Assembly: GCF_029667115.1 (NCBI RefSeq)
Contig: NZ_JARUIU010000003.1
Location: 421,906-485,905, forward strand
Length of the DNA: 64,000 bases
Source of the DNA: Jeotgalibacillus sp. ET6
GTDB taxonomy: Bacteria > Bacillota > Bacilli > Bacillales > Jeotgalibacillaceae
Reading direction: 5' to 3'
Below the pieces are notes generated by a model. The model searched no databases. It had not been told where the DNA came from and was given only the letters and a program-made list of their open reading frames with translations. Within the stretch, counting starts at the first letter, position 1. Every line of letters begins with the position of its first letter. Below are positions 52,951 to 64,000 of the stretch, one piece after another. The translations under genes were made by a program, and so were the position numbers.

Positions 52951-53661
52951 TTAAGAATTTGCCCACATGACCAAACTAGCACAGCCGAGCACTTCTTCCG
53001 GTTTTCCTACCTGTTTGATAACTCCTTTTTCAATAAAGACGACACGATCAGCAATGGCCTTTGCATCCGCCTGATCATGCGTGACAAAAATAGAGGTAAT
53101 CCCTGTCTTTTTTAATATCCCGCGAAGCTCATCTCTTATTTTGATTTGCAGATTTGCATCAAGATTCGAAAATGGCTCATCAAAGATCAGAAGTGAAGGG
53201 GCAGGTGCAAGTGCACGGGCCAGGGCCACACGCTGCTGCTGTCCACCGCTCAGTTCATATGGATAACGATTTTTGTAACTGGTCATATTGATCAATTCAA
53301 GCATTTCTTCCATTCTTTGTTGTTTTTCTCGGCGGCTCATTTTCTTTAACCCATACTTTATATTTTTTTCCACTGTCATATGAGGGAAAAGTGCATAATC
53401 CTGAAACACCATTCCTACGCCGCGTTTTTCAGGAGGCATTACATGATTTCCACCGAAAATCACATCATTATTTATAGTGATGGAACCACTTTTAGGTGTT
53501 TCCAGCCCTGACAGAAGACGCAGAATGGTACTTTTCCCGCTCCCGCTTTCTCCAAGAATCGTAATGATTTCCCCCTGCTCAATCGTTAATGAAAAATCTT
53601 TTAATACAGGCTCTGCAGCATTTTTATACTGATACTGAAGATTTTTTATTTGAACGAACAT
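52951..53661 (-). CDS. fbpC: Ferric iron ABC transporter ATPase
   Basis: A 236-residue ATPase of the FbpC/AfuC type. Walker A is GESGSGKST, the signature LSGGQQQRVALARAL, Walker B LLIFDEPFSNLD, and the H-loop FVTHDQADA. It lacks the long regulatory C-terminal domain of the full-length FbpC family, as in many Firmicutes. It overlaps the permease gene by one base (TAATG). Energises uptake of Fe(III) by the FbpABC system. Confidence 0.93.
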   Translation of the reverse strand: MFVQIKNLQYQYKNAAEPVLKDFSLTIEQGEIITILGESGSGKSTILRLLSGLETPKSGSITINNDVIFGGNHVMPPEKRGVGMVFQDYALFPHMTVEKNIKYGLKKMSRREKQQRMEEMLELINMTSYKNRYPYELSGGQQQRVALARALAPAPSLLIFDEPFSNLDANLQIKIRDELRGILKKTGITSIFVTHDQADAKAIADRVVFIEKGVIKQVGKPEEVLGCASLVMWANS

Positions 53662-55304
53662 TACGCCGGCTCCTTTTCAAGTAATTTGTGGGAAACAAAA
53701 ATAAAAATACCGCTGACAATGATAATCAAAATAGAAGCAAGAGCCGCTTCATGAACTCTTTCATCGTTTGCATACTTATAGGCCTGAGTAGCCAGCGTAG
53801 CAAAGTTAAAGGGCTGTAAGAAGAGCGTTAGCGGCAGCTCCTTTAATACATCAATAAAGACCAGGATAAACCCGCCAAAGATCGCCGGTTTCATCATGGG
53901 AAGGTCCACTTTAAAAAAAGTTTTAACTGTAGAAAACCCTAGTGTGCGTGAGGCTTCAGTGTAGGTATTTCCCATTTTTTCATAGCCTGCGTCGATCGCA
54001 TTGTACCCAATCGCAAGGAAACGGATGATATAAGCAGATACCAGCATGACAAGACTGGTTCTAAGAATGATTACCGGTTCCATCTGAAGGGTTTGGTACA
54101 AATCAGCCAAATAGCCATCGAGTGCAACAAAAATGGTGATAATCGAAATCGCGATAGCTGCCCCTGGTATAGAGTATCCGAGCGTTGTGACTCGTGAAAT
54201 GAATGATGTTAAAAGGCTTTTATGAAGTCTTGTGTAATTCCCGATTATCAATGCAATTATCACAATAAGTATCGAAGCAATGGATGCAATAAAAACAGAT
54301 TGATAAATCAGCTGAATAAATTCACTGCTATAGACTGATTCAAATGTTAAAAACGCCCAGTACAAAAGCTGAGTGAAGGGAATTAGAAAAGCAACGCCAA
54401 AAATTAAAAAACAATATCCTGCGAGCAGCCAGGCTTTAACACCTCTTAATTTTTTCGGCTGAATCGGCTTGACTTTTGTCGTGGAGAAACTGTAGCGCCT
54501 TCTCCCTCTGCTGAATTTTTCAAGTAGCAGGATGAAGATCACGAGAAACATTAAGGCACCAGCAAGCTTAAGAGCAGAGTCCAGGTCCTTCATGCCATAC
54601 CATGTCCTGAAAATCGCAGTACTAAAGGTTTGAATTCCGAAATAGTTTGCCACACCATAGTCATTCAGCACCTCTAAAACCACCAGTGTAACACTCCCCA
54701 CAATGGCTGCTCTTGAAATTGGCAAAATTACACGAAAAAATGTTTCAAAAGAGCTGCTGCCAAGTAAACGGGCATTTTCGATAATTGAAGAAGATTGATT
54801 TTGAAGAAATGCTTTTGTTATCGTATAAACGTACGGAAAGAGGAAAATAGAAAAAATAAAAATGGCGCCCTGGTTATTCATAATTGAAAAGTAGTCCTGG
54901 TTCACCGTCACATCGAAGTTATTTCTAAGCGTACTTTGTATGATGCCTGTATAGTTAATTAGTCCGTGGTAAGCATATGCCCCAATATAGGGCGGAATGG
55001 CAAGCGGCAAGATCAGCGCCCACTTAAAAAAGCGTTTGAAGGGAAATTCAAACATGGTAACAAACCATGCAAGACTGACTCCGATCATCATTGAAAAAAG
55101 AGCGGTAAAGCTTAGTAAAATAACTGTATTTGTAATGTATTCCTTCAACAAATACTCTTTAATATGCTGCCAGTTTTCATTCGATTCCGTGAAAACATTC
55201 ACCGCAATTAATCCGTTTGGAATCAAAATGATAGCAATAAAAATCAGGCTGAGAATAGCCCATATATTCAATTTGGATTTAATCGTTCTGACTACTAGTC
55301 TCAT
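53661..55304 (-). CDS. fbpB: Ferric iron ABC transporter permease (fused, two domains)
   Basis: A 547-residue permease with two repeats of a binding-protein-dependent transport domain, about twelve helices in all. Conserved motifs are ENARLLGSSSFETFFRVILP in the first half and EASRTLGFSTVKTFFKVDLP in the second. The frame opens at 55331, but GAGGGTG is six bases before the ATG at 55304, which is preferred. A Fur box lies just upstream, so the permease/ATPase pair can be controlled separately from the binding protein. Confidence 0.9.
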   Translation of the reverse strand: MRLVVRTIKSKLNIWAILSLIFIAIILIPNGLIAVNVFTESNENWQHIKEYLLKEYITNTVILLSFTALFSMMIGVSLAWFVTMFEFPFKRFFKWALILPLAIPPYIGAYAYHGLINYTGIIQSTLRNNFDVTVNQDYFSIMNNQGAIFIFSIFLFPYVYTITKAFLQNQSSSIIENARLLGSSSFETFFRVILPISRAAIVGSVTLVVLEVLNDYGVANYFGIQTFSTAIFRTWYGMKDLDSALKLAGALMFLVIFILLLEKFSRGRRRYSFSTTKVKPIQPKKLRGVKAWLLAGYCFLIFGVAFLIPFTQLLYWAFLTFESVYSSEFIQLIYQSVFIASIASILIVIIALIIGNYTRLHKSLLTSFISRVTTLGYSIPGAAIAISIITIFVALDGYLADLYQTLQMEPVIILRTSLVMLVSAYIIRFLAIGYNAIDAGYEKMGNTYTEASRTLGFSTVKTFFKVDLPMMKPAIFGGFILVFIDVLKELPLTLFLQPFNFATLATQAYKYANDERVHEAALASILIIIVSGIFIFVSHKLLEKEPA

Positions 55305-55350
55305 CTTTCGCACCCTCATGCTGTCCATCATTAATTAAGATAATAGAGAT

Positions 55351-55365
55351 TGAAAATCATTATCA
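55351..55365 (-). promoter_or_regulatory. Internal Fur box upstream of fbpB
   Basis: On the minus strand TGATAATGATTTTCA differs from the TGATAATNATTATCA consensus at one position. It overlaps a candidate -35 (TTGATA) and lies about 50 bases ahead of the fbpB start. Confidence 0.75.
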
Positions 55366-55423
55366 ATAAAACCAATATAACCGTACCACAATTACGCGGC
55401 ACGGTCTATTGTCTATTGTTTCC

Positions 55424-56518
55424 CTATTTCCAGGCAGCCTGGTCAAACAGGCGGATGGCTTCCTGCTGGTTTTCCCCTAAAACAGACAAATTCAAATCCT
55501 GTTCTTTAAATTCGCCCCACGACTCAAGCAACCCTGTTACTTCAACATTCGGATTAACCGGATATTCATAATTGGCTGCTGCAAACTCTTCCTGAGATGC
55601 TTCGCTAGATAGATATTCCATCAACTGAATGGCTGCATCCGAATTTTTAGCGTGCTTTGTCATCGAAATACCGCTGATGTTCACATGCGTACCCGTTGTA
55701 TCCTGGTTTGGGAAAAAGATGCCAACTGATTCAGCTACTTTTACTTCTTCCTCATCCTCTGAATTAAGCATGCCTCCAATGTAATACGTATTCATAATAG
55801 CAACGTCCGCCTGGCCGGCTGCGACTGCCTTTGCCTGATCACGATCCCCGCCCTGAGGTTCAATCGCCATGTTGTTTACGATCCCTTCTGCCCATGCAGC
55901 AGCTTCTTCAGAACCATTTAGTTCAATGAATGAAGCCAGAAGAGAAATATTATACATATTACTTGAAGAACGGACAGCAATCCGGTCTTCCCATTCAGGC
56001 TCCGTCAACGCTTCATAAGTGGATAGCTCTGATGGATCTACACGCTCTTTGTCATACACGATGACACGCGCCCGTTTTGTTAAGCCAAACCATTCATTGT
56101 CTGCATCACGAAATTTTTCAGGAATGTTTTCAGCCAGTACGTCGCTATCTACCGGCTGCAACAGCTCACTCTCACTTGCTGAGTGGAGATTTCCTGCATC
56201 AGCGGTAATAAACAAATCAGCTTCTGTACTCTCCCCCTCCTGATTTAACCGCTCAATCAGCTCATCGCCGCTTCCTTCAACGACGTTTACTTCAATTCCA
56301 GTCTCTTCTGTAAAGGCATCATATAAAGCCTGATCCGTTTCGTAGTGACGGCTTGTATACAAGTTAACCTCGCCAGCCTCTTCAGATCCTGCATCATCTG
56401 AAGCAGTCGTATCCTCAGAATCCGTTTCTTCTGTATTACTATTTCCACAAGCTGCGATAACAACAGATAGTGAAAGAATAAGCAATGCAAATAAAGACAT
56501 ACGTACAAATCTAGTCAT
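55424..56518 (-). CDS. fbpA: Ferric iron-binding lipoprotein
   Basis: A 364-residue binding lipoprotein. The lipobox is VIAAC (Cys23), followed by a Ser/Asp/Glu linker. The fold starts with EVNLYTSRHYETDQALYDAF. Typical FbpA-type elements are SGDELIERLNQEG, GDRDQAKAVAAGQADVAIMN and the Tyr-rich NTYYIGGM, whose paired Tyr residues bind iron. It leads the iron operon, with a promoter and Fur box upstream. Confidence 0.95.
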   Translation of the reverse strand: MTRFVRMSLFALLILSLSVVIAACGNSNTEETDSEDTTASDDAGSEEAGEVNLYTSRHYETDQALYDAFTEETGIEVNVVEGSGDELIERLNQEGESTEADLFITADAGNLHSASESELLQPVDSDVLAENIPEKFRDADNEWFGLTKRARVIVYDKERVDPSELSTYEALTEPEWEDRIAVRSSSNMYNISLLASFIELNGSEEAAAWAEGIVNNMAIEPQGGDRDQAKAVAAGQADVAIMNTYYIGGMLNSEDEEEVKVAESVGIFFPNQDTTGTHVNISGISMTKHAKNSDAAIQLMEYLSSEASQEEFAAANYEYPVNPNVEVTGLLESWGEFKEQDLNLSVLGENQQEAIRLFDQAAWK

Positions 56519-56565
56519 TATGTAATCCTCCTATTGGTGTAGTAGTGCTTCTGAACACGTTAATC

Positions 56566-56584
56566 GAGAATGATTATCAAAATC
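56566..56584 (-). promoter_or_regulatory. Fur box upstream of fbpA
   Basis: On the plus strand GAGAATGATTATCAAAATC closely matches the 19-bp Fur consensus. It sits just downstream of the promoter at 56597-56626, so bound Fur would block transcription. Confidence 0.85.
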
Positions 56585-56596
56585 ACAAGCAAGTTT

Positions 56597-56626
56597 AGTA
56601 TACCTTTAATTGAGAAAGGTTGTCAA
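56597..56626 (-). promoter_or_regulatory. SigA-type promoter of fbpA
   Basis: TTGACA (complement of 56621-56626), an 18-base spacer and TATACT (complement of 56597-56602) on the minus strand. Confidence 0.75.
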
Positions 56627-56656
56627 TTACACTTGGGAGAAAATTATCAAAAAAAA

Positions 56657-56687
56657 AGACTGGAACTTTGTAGTCGTCCCAGCCTCT
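56657..56687 (-). terminator. Terminator, GAGGCTGGGACA family
   Basis: On the minus strand GAGGCTGGGAC pairs imperfectly with GTTCCAGTC and is followed by a run of T. It ends the methyltransferase gene at 56699. Confidence 0.75.
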
Positions 56688-56698
56688 TTTTACATCGA

Positions 56699-57457
56699 TT
56701 ATTTTGTATTCCTGGCCACCAGGAAAAAGCGGTGCTCGAGCGTTTCAATAAACCCCCGTTCAAGCAGCATCTCCTGAAGGCTTTTTAATCGTTCAAAATG
56801 AGTTTCAACTGAAAAACCCGGAAACTCCCATTCCAGGATTTTCGCATAATAGACGATCGCTGCCACATCATAAAAGCGCATAAAAGGAAATGCTTCCTGC
56901 TGGGCTTCTATGATAAACCCATGAGCCAAAAATTTTTCCTTTTCGTTTTGCAGAAAAAGACCAGGGTATTCCGGCTGAAAATCTTCAATTAAAAACCGGG
57001 ATAGCCACTCATTATTTCGGCCGCCTACCTGCTGGGTAATAAACCGGCCGCCAGGTTTTAAGATACGGCGCACTTCCGAGATATCATAGGCTTCGTGCCG
57101 GTTGATAACCAGATCAAATGCATTGTCTTCAAAAGGCAGCACTGCATCCTCAAACACCTGCTCCACCCGAATACCAAGCGGTGCAAGCTTTTCCTTGCAA
57201 AGCTTTACATTTGGCTCCCACGCTTCCGTAACCGTCGTATTGTCATATGGATGACCGAGCTCAAGTAAAAATTCACCGCCGCCCGTTCCCATATCCAGCA
57301 GCTGATCTTTCGGCTTTATATGAGCCAAAACGATTTGTTTGTACTCCCATGGCAGTGGATCTTCTGACACACTTGCCGCAATTCTGGAAAAATCCCATCC
57401 GGTAAAACCGGCTTTCTGTGCTACCATCCATTCCTTCTTTAACTCTGTTTCTCTCAT
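56699..57457 (-). CDS. Class I SAM-dependent methyltransferase
   Basis: A 252-residue methyltransferase. Motif I is LLDMGTGGGEFLLELG, the post-I acid follows, and a motif IV-like NRHEAYD and RRILKPGGRFI are present. The substrate is unknown; relatives are annotated only as methyltransferases. GGAG fits the ATG at 57457 better than the GTG at 57466. A single gene. Confidence 0.88.
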   Translation of the reverse strand: MRETELKKEWMVAQKAGFTGWDFSRIAASVSEDPLPWEYKQIVLAHIKPKDQLLDMGTGGGEFLLELGHPYDNTTVTEAWEPNVKLCKEKLAPLGIRVEQVFEDAVLPFEDNAFDLVINRHEAYDISEVRRILKPGGRFITQQVGGRNNEWLSRFLIEDFQPEYPGLFLQNEKEKFLAHGFIIEAQQEAFPFMRFYDVAAIVYYAKILEWEFPGFSVETHFERLKSLQEMLLERGFIETLEHRFFLVARNTK

Positions 57458-57650
57458 ATCTGCCACTCCATTTCTTATTTTTTATAAATACAGAAATGGC
57501 ACAGCAGCCTGACAGCCTTCTATTCTAAAGCTTGGTACAATCTGCTATCAGATCTACTGCACCAAGCCGTTACCTCGAATCCATCCCATAGATGGCCACC
57601 CCTTTCAATCTCGCAAAATATTTATATAGAATCATTCCTATAGACTGTTC

Positions 57651-57684
57651 AAAAAAAGCACATATCCCTCCAAGGAATGTGCCC
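57651..57684 (-). terminator. Intrinsic terminator
   Basis: Stem GCACATTCC...GGATATGTGC and seven T residues on the minus strand, after the gene at 57694. Confidence 0.8.
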
Positions 57685-57693
57685 AACGTATAC

Positions 57694-58080
57694 TTAATCT
57701 GTTTCCTCTATTTCCAAAATCTCGTGTTCTCCAGTGTCCCCGATATAGATAGGGCCATTCGCGTGATCAATCCGGATTGCCCATTCGTAAGGAACAGACA
57801 GTCGTCTGCACACACCTCTCCAAAATGCGCTTGAATCGGTTTCAAACTCACGAAACTCTTTTAAAATCTCCTTATAGGAAACCCCATCAAAACGAATATT
57901 CATGTCCTGCAGTCTCATAAACGCCATATGTCTGATTTCAAGTGCAGCGGCTATTTCCATTTCTTCTTCTGTTGCTTCTCCAATAATGGTTCCCGGAGGA
58001 GGCAATATGGCATAAACATTTTCTGTTTCTTCAATAGGGTCTTGATTACCAAACAATTTAGAGCCTTTTCGATTGCGCAT
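57694..58080 (-). CDS. Hypothetical soluble protein
   Basis: A 128-residue soluble protein, acidic overall, with no signal peptide or membrane segment. No family is recognised. The middle part (EEMEIAAALEIRHMAFMRLQ) is probably helical. GGGAG is eight bases ahead of the ATG at 58080, preferred to the earlier ATG at 58095. A terminator follows. A single gene. Confidence 0.68.
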   Translation of the reverse strand: MRNRKGSKLFGNQDPIEETENVYAILPPPGTIIGEATEEEMEIAAALEIRHMAFMRLQDMNIRFDGVSYKEILKEFREFETDSSAFWRGVCRRLSVPYEWAIRIDHANGPIYIGDTGEHEILEIEETD

Positions 58081-58212
58081 GAATTCAACTCCCAAAGCAT
58101 TTACATTGAGTATACCTGATGCAAAAACATAATGTAAACGCTCTTTTACAGGTTTTCAACCCGCAGACAGGAAGCTCCATTACCAGAAAACTTAAACTGC
58201 TCTTCTTTCCGC

Positions 58213-58842
58213 TTACCCATTAAATGTCTGAAGCAACTCAGGGAGCTCTGCTAATCCATTTATTTTCCCCTCAAAATCTTCCACCTCACCAAAGCCGTAC
58301 GCTGCATAAATAAAGGGGATTCCAGCGGCGCGGGCAGCATTCCGGTCTCCCTGTGTGTCCCCTACATAAACCGGATTTTCCAGCCCATTTCGCTGCATGA
58401 TTAAGGAAATGTTTTCACCTTTTGACAGACCGGTTCTTCCCGGATTTTCAAAGTCGGTGAAAAAGTGATTCAGTTTATGATAGTGATAAAAAGCTTCAAT
58501 ATAGCCATCCTGGCAATTACTTACGATAAAGAGACGGTAGGATGTATGCAGCTCTTTGAGGGTGCTTTCCAGTTCCGGGTACAGTTCTCCTCCATGCTCT
58601 GCCACGTACGGATTCTCAATCGCTATGCAGTCGTCCATCAGTTTTATTTGCTCCTGCTCATTTAATTCTGAGAATAAAATCTTCGCAATCTCATGCATTT
58701 GAAGCCCCATTGTTTTGGTCAAATCTTCTTTTGTCAGCACTTTATTGTATCCCTGCTCTTTTAACGCCTGGTTCCACGACGTCAGAACGGTCTCTCTTGG
58801 ATCCCACAGGGTGCCGTCGAGGTCAAAAATAATACTGTCCAT
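58213..58842 (-). CDS. HAD-superfamily phosphatase
   Basis: A 209-residue hydrolase of the phosphoglycolate phosphatase-like HAD branch. The nucleophile motif is IIFDLDGTLWD (Asp7 and Asp9), motif II has VSNCQDG, and motif III/IV has VGDTQGDRNAA. The substrate is probably a small phosphoester. AAAGGAG precedes the ATG. A single gene. Confidence 0.9.
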   Translation of the reverse strand: MDSIIFDLDGTLWDPRETVLTSWNQALKEQGYNKVLTKEDLTKTMGLQMHEIAKILFSELNEQEQIKLMDDCIAIENPYVAEHGGELYPELESTLKELHTSYRLFIVSNCQDGYIEAFYHYHKLNHFFTDFENPGRTGLSKGENISLIMQRNGLENPVYVGDTQGDRNAARAAGIPFIYAAYGFGEVEDFEGKINGLAELPELLQTFNG

Positions 58843-59129
58843 TGAACATTCTCCTTTATATATCAGATGTTCACTCTTTACCCTTTTAACACCGGTCTAT
58901 ATCCCCCGGCTCAACTTTTTCCTTCAAAAAGACCATCCAGAAGCACGGAATAATGAACCATTTCTTAAAAAGTTTGAAAAACTGGTGACGGTCCATACTG
59001 GTTAGTAGAAAATGGCCGTATTTCCTGATCGTTTACTCTTTACTGCACCGCCTTAAATAAGGTAAAGTAAAAGACGGTTCAAACCCATCAGGTTATTCCT
59101 GCAAAATAAAATGATAGGTGGAAAAAAAA

Positions 59130-60086
59130 GTGAATTATCGAGTTTTATTATATTATCATTACACAACGATTGAAGATCCGGCTGCTTTTTCTGAAGAGCA
59201 TTTAGCTTATTGTAAAGAGCTTGGTCTCAAAGGCCGTATTTTAGTAGCGAACGAAGGAATAAACGGGACTTGCTCAGGTACGATTGAGCAGACTGAAGCC
59301 TATATGGAAGCAATGAAAAATCATCCTCTTTTTGAAGGAATTGTTTTCAAAATAGATGAGGCTGAAGGGCATACCTTTAAGAAAATGCATGTCCGCCCCC
59401 GTCCGGAACTAGTTCATTTAAGTCTGGAAGATGATATAAATCCAAATGAATTAACCGGGAATTATTTGTCTCCAAAAGAATTTTACGAAGAAATGCAGCG
59501 TGAGGACACCATTGTTCTCGACGCTCGAAACACATATGAATATGATGTCGGTCATTTCCGCGGCGCGATCCGGCCTGATGTGGAAACATTCCGCGACCTG
59601 CCAAATTGGGTGCGTGATAACCGGGAACTGCTGGATGGCAAACGGGTCCTCACCTACTGTACAGGGGGCATCCGCTGCGAAAAATTTTCCGGCTGGCTGG
59701 TGCGCGAAGGCTTTGAAGATGTGGGCCAGCTGCACGGCGGCATTGCCACATACGGAAAAGACCCTGAAGTAAAAGGACAGCTATGGGACGGTCAAATGTA
59801 CGTATTTGATGAGCGCCTGACGGTTCCGATTAATCAGGTTGAACATGTGGTGGTTGGGAAAGATCACTTTGACGGTACACCTTGCGAACGATATATCAAC
59901 TGTGCAAACCCTGAGTGTAATAAACAAATTATTACATCAGAAGAAAATGAAGCCAAACACCTTGGCGGATGTACGATGGAATGCACTAAGCATGAACGCA
60001 ACCGCTACATTGTGCGTCATGAGCTTTCTGAAGAAGAAGCCGCTTTCCGCATCGCGGAATTGGAAAAAGAATTGACAGCTAAATAA
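59130..60086 (+). CDS. trhO: tRNA uridine 5-oxyacetic acid hydroxylase TrhO (UPF0176, rhodanese-like)
   Basis: A 318-residue rhodanese-family protein that hydroxylates U34 of tRNA. An N-terminal ferredoxin-like domain ([15 protein letters not shown]) is followed by a rhodanese domain with the active-site loop [16 protein letters not shown], and a C-terminal Cys-rich zinc segment ([13 protein letters not shown]). AGGTGG is eight bases before the GTG at 59130, preferred to the GTG at 59118. A terminator follows. Confidence 0.92.
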   Translation: MNYRVLLYYHYTTIEDPAAFSEEHLAYCKELGLKGRILVANEGINGTCSGTIEQTEAYMEAMKNHPLFEGIVFKIDEAEGHTFKKMHVRPRPELVHLSLEDDINPNELTGNYLSPKEFYEEMQREDTIVLDARNTYEYDVGHFRGAIRPDVETFRDLPNWVRDNRELLDGKRVLTYCTGGIRCEKFSGWLVREGFEDVGQLHGGIATYGKDPEVKGQLWDGQMYVFDERLTVPINQVEHVVVGKDHFDGTPCERYINCANPECNKQIITSEENEAKHLGGCTMECTKHERNRYIVRHELSEEEAAFRIAELEKELTAK

Positions 60087-60097
60087 GTTAGAATGCC

Positions 60098-60129
60098 GGA
60101 ACCTCACAAGAAGTGGGGTTCTTTTTATT
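60098..60129 (+). terminator. Intrinsic terminator of trhO
   Basis: GAACCTCAC pairs with GTGGGGTTC, followed by TTTTTATT. Confidence 0.8.
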
Positions 60130-60167
60130 TGCATATTATTTTCAATGATAGAAGGAATTGAGAATGA

Positions 60168-62501
<2,334 letters not shown>

Positions 62502-62551
62502 GAGCTTAATTATCCGTCTAAAAAAGCAGAATAATCAATAGAAGTTACAGA

Positions 62552-62586
62552 ACAGGAGCCTCCCTTTTGGAAGCTCCTGTTTTTTA
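62552..62586 (+). terminator. Intrinsic terminator of katG
   Basis: ACAGGAGC pairs with GCTCCTGT around a 13-base loop, followed by a T-run. Confidence 0.9.
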
Positions 62587-62685
62587 TTTATCTTAAACAA
62601 CCATTTCACTCTTTTTCCAACGCACTCAAAATTGCTCACCCAGATCGTGGCATTTAAAATTTAAATTAACTGGGGGGAACGGCAA

Positions 62686-64000
62686 ATGGCGAAAAAAGAA
62701 ATCATTGTAGTTGGTGGCGGAATAGGCGGACTTACGGCAGGCGCCATGCTTGCTCAGGCAGGATGTCGTGTGACGATCCTCGAAGCTTCAAGAGAATGGG
62801 GCGGCTGCGCCGGAAAATTCCAGCGTAATCAGTTTTTATTTGCAGCCGGAGCGACACTCGGCATGGGGCTTGAAAAAGGCGGGATTCATGAGAGGATCTT
62901 TCGTCATTTAGGGGTTAAACTCCATGCAAAGAGACTCGAATCTGTGATGAAAATAAAGCAAGGTGACCGAACGTTAACGTTTCATGCAGACCGGCGCCGC
63001 CATGTGCAGGCACTTCAGCAGGCGTTCCCTCAGAAAAAGAACGAGATTGCTGCATTCTATGAAGAAGTTTATCAAAAAGCAGCGAAAATCCGCTTGCTCA
63101 TGAAAAAGCTTCCCATCCTGCCAGTGAAAACAGGAAAAGAGGCGTTTGAGCTTCTCTCTTCCCTCCGTCCGGTCCACGTGTCCTTAACACCGGACTTTTT
63201 TAAAACGATAAGCTCACTTTTAAAAAGGCATGATTTGCATACCTGCCCTGATTTTGTTTCTTTTATTGACGGCCAGCTGATTGACAGCATGCAGACAACA
63301 AGCAGGGATTGCGCCCTTCTCATGGGGGTTCTCGCTCTGGATATTTACCATGAAGGTGCTTATTACGTGCAGGGAGGATTGTATCAGTTTGCTTATGAAC
63401 TGGTAAATGCAGCAAAAAGAAATGGCGCTCATGCCATTCTTGGGCGGCGGGTAAACTCTATTAAAAAAGTCGGGGATCTCTTTGAAGTGGAAGACCATCG
63501 CGGTAAAATCAGAACAGCTGATCATGTTATTTGCAATGCTCCCATTCAAGCCCTTTCTGGACTATTGGACCAGCCGTCATTTCATCAGCTTTCAACCGGA
63601 TTAAAAAAACGGACGAAAAAGGATACATGGGGCACCATGACCGCCTATCTGTCTTTAAAGGATGCTGATCTGCCTGCTGACTTCCCGCTGTTTCAGCAGC
63701 TGATGAATCCGGATGGCAAAGGACACGATGAAGGCGACCACTTATTTTTATCGATTTCTGATCCTAATGACCGGCTGCGTGCGCCTGAAGGCTATCGTAC
63801 GTTAACCGTGAGCACACATATCAACCTCGACCACTGGAAAAACGATGAACAATACGAGGAAAACAAAGCCCTTTTCACTGAAAAAATGCTTCGAACCATT
63901 CGAGCGTATTACCCTTCAATTGATGAGGCTGTCGTGGAGCTGTATCCTGGTGCGCCTAAAGCCTGGGAACGGTTTACGCATCGTCCGTCAGGCATGGTCG
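62686..64000 (+). CDS. CrtN-like phytoene desaturase/FAD oxidoreductase, partial at 3' end
   Basis: The first 438 codons of a phytoene desaturase-family flavoprotein. The FAD-binding Rossmann motif is VVGGGIGGLTAGAMLAQAG, followed by EWGGCAGKF and the second dinucleotide motif region. A later DHVICNAP is typical of CrtI/CrtN-like desaturases and carotenoid-type oxidases. Which of these reactions it catalyses cannot be told. GGGGGGAAC precedes the ATG. The gene runs off the window without a stop. Confidence 0.85.
   Translation, partial: MAKKEIIVVGGGIGGLTAGAMLAQAGCRVTILEASREWGGCAGKFQRNQFLFAAGATLGMGLEKGGIHERIFRHLGVKLHAKRLESVMKIKQGDRTLTFHADRRRHVQALQQAFPQKKNEIAAFYEEVYQKAAKIRLLMKKLPILPVKTGKEAFELLSSLRPVHVSLTPDFFKTISSLLKRHDLHTCPDFVSFIDGQLIDSMQTTSRDCALLMGVLALDIYHEGAYYVQGGLYQFAYELVNAAKRNGAHAILGRRVNSIKKVGDLFEVEDHRGKIRTADHVICNAPIQALSGLLDQPSFHQLSTGLKKRTKKDTWGTMTAYLSLKDADLPADFPLFQQLMNPDGKGHDEGDHLFLSISDPNDRLRAPEGYRTLTVSTHINLDHWKNDEQYEENKALFTEKMLRTIRAYYPSIDEAVVELYPGAPKAWERFTHRPSGMV

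Noticed and set aside
52864..53115. A plus-strand frame overlapping the fbpC terminator and 3' end.
   Set aside because: It is antisense to a well-supported gene and its terminator.
58910..59005. A plus-strand frame end reading PEARNNEPFLKKFEKLVTVHTG before trhO.
   Set aside because: It looks protein-like but has no start or ribosome binding site of its own and is too short to identify. It could be a gene remnant.

Overview
The window is chromosomal DNA from a low-to-moderate GC, endospore-forming member of the Bacillota close to Bacillaceae or Planococcaceae. The grounds are strong AGGAGG-type ribosome binding sites, frequent GTG and TTG starts, T-box leaders, SigW, Fur and PerR type control sites, the sporulation protein YunB, and close relatives of the Bacillus proteins ThrZ, YetF, BmrA, CtaG and FloT. 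Genus and species cannot be fixed from the sequence alone. I see no rRNA, tRNA, CRISPR array, transposase or prophage. The layout is ordinary chromosome made of many short, mostly independent transcription units separated by clear intrinsic terminators.

Region by region. 0-9.7 kb: start of an amino acid permease, a YdhK lipoprotein, a ThrZ-type threonyl-tRNA synthetase behind two tandem threonine T-boxes, YetF, a nitronate monooxygenase coupled to two overlapping MFS exporters, a GNAT protein and glutathione peroxidase. 9.7-26 kb: a chemoreceptor, a nucleotidyltransferase pair, DUF2243 plus CtaG, a pair of unknown membrane proteins, BmrA, a large SWIM/SNF2 helicase, a glyoxalase-fold protein divergent from an HxlR regulator, a small XRE/membrane operon, a metalloprotease-like protein with a DinB-like protein, and a PAS-STAS protein. 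26-37.5 kb: a lipoprotein, a MerR regulator followed by two CorC/HlyC paralogs, YunB, two unknown membrane proteins, an MFS exporter divergent from a second HxlR regulator, an O-methyltransferase and a DUF4177 gene that lacks a normal start codon. 37.5-47 kb: a two-component system next to a BcrA/LanFEG-type peptide-efflux ABC transporter, ModAB, and flotillin under a SigW promoter. 47-64 kb: an OatA-like acyltransferase, a VTT protein, a phospholipase-A2-like mini-protein, a DUF2817 M14 peptidase, a Fur-controlled ferric iron ABC transporter, a methyltransferase, a HAD phosphatase, TrhO, PerR-type katG and the start of a CrtN-like oxidoreductase.

Four things stand out. (1) The ThrZ protein keeps its synthetase core but has lost three of the four residues of the editing site (the HxxxH and CxxxH histidines), so it is predicted not to clear Ser-tRNA(Thr). 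(2) The two CorC paralogs share a leader in which the Shine-Dalgarno sequence and a TTG start are separated by a TCCCTC/GAGGGA hairpin whose 3' arm is itself a second Shine-Dalgarno-like sequence. (3) A dispersed repeat of about 200 bp occurs in four copies plus a remnant, and its stem shows compensatory base changes between copies. (4) A compact PLA2-fold protein without a signal peptide is encoded at 50.7-51.0 kb.

Regulation that can be read directly: tandem T-boxes (thrZ), two Fur boxes (one for the binding protein, one for the permease/ATPase), a PerR box on katG, a SigW promoter on floT, palindromic operators next to both HxlR regulators, and periodic direct repeats upstream of the ABC operon that fit an OmpR-family response regulator.
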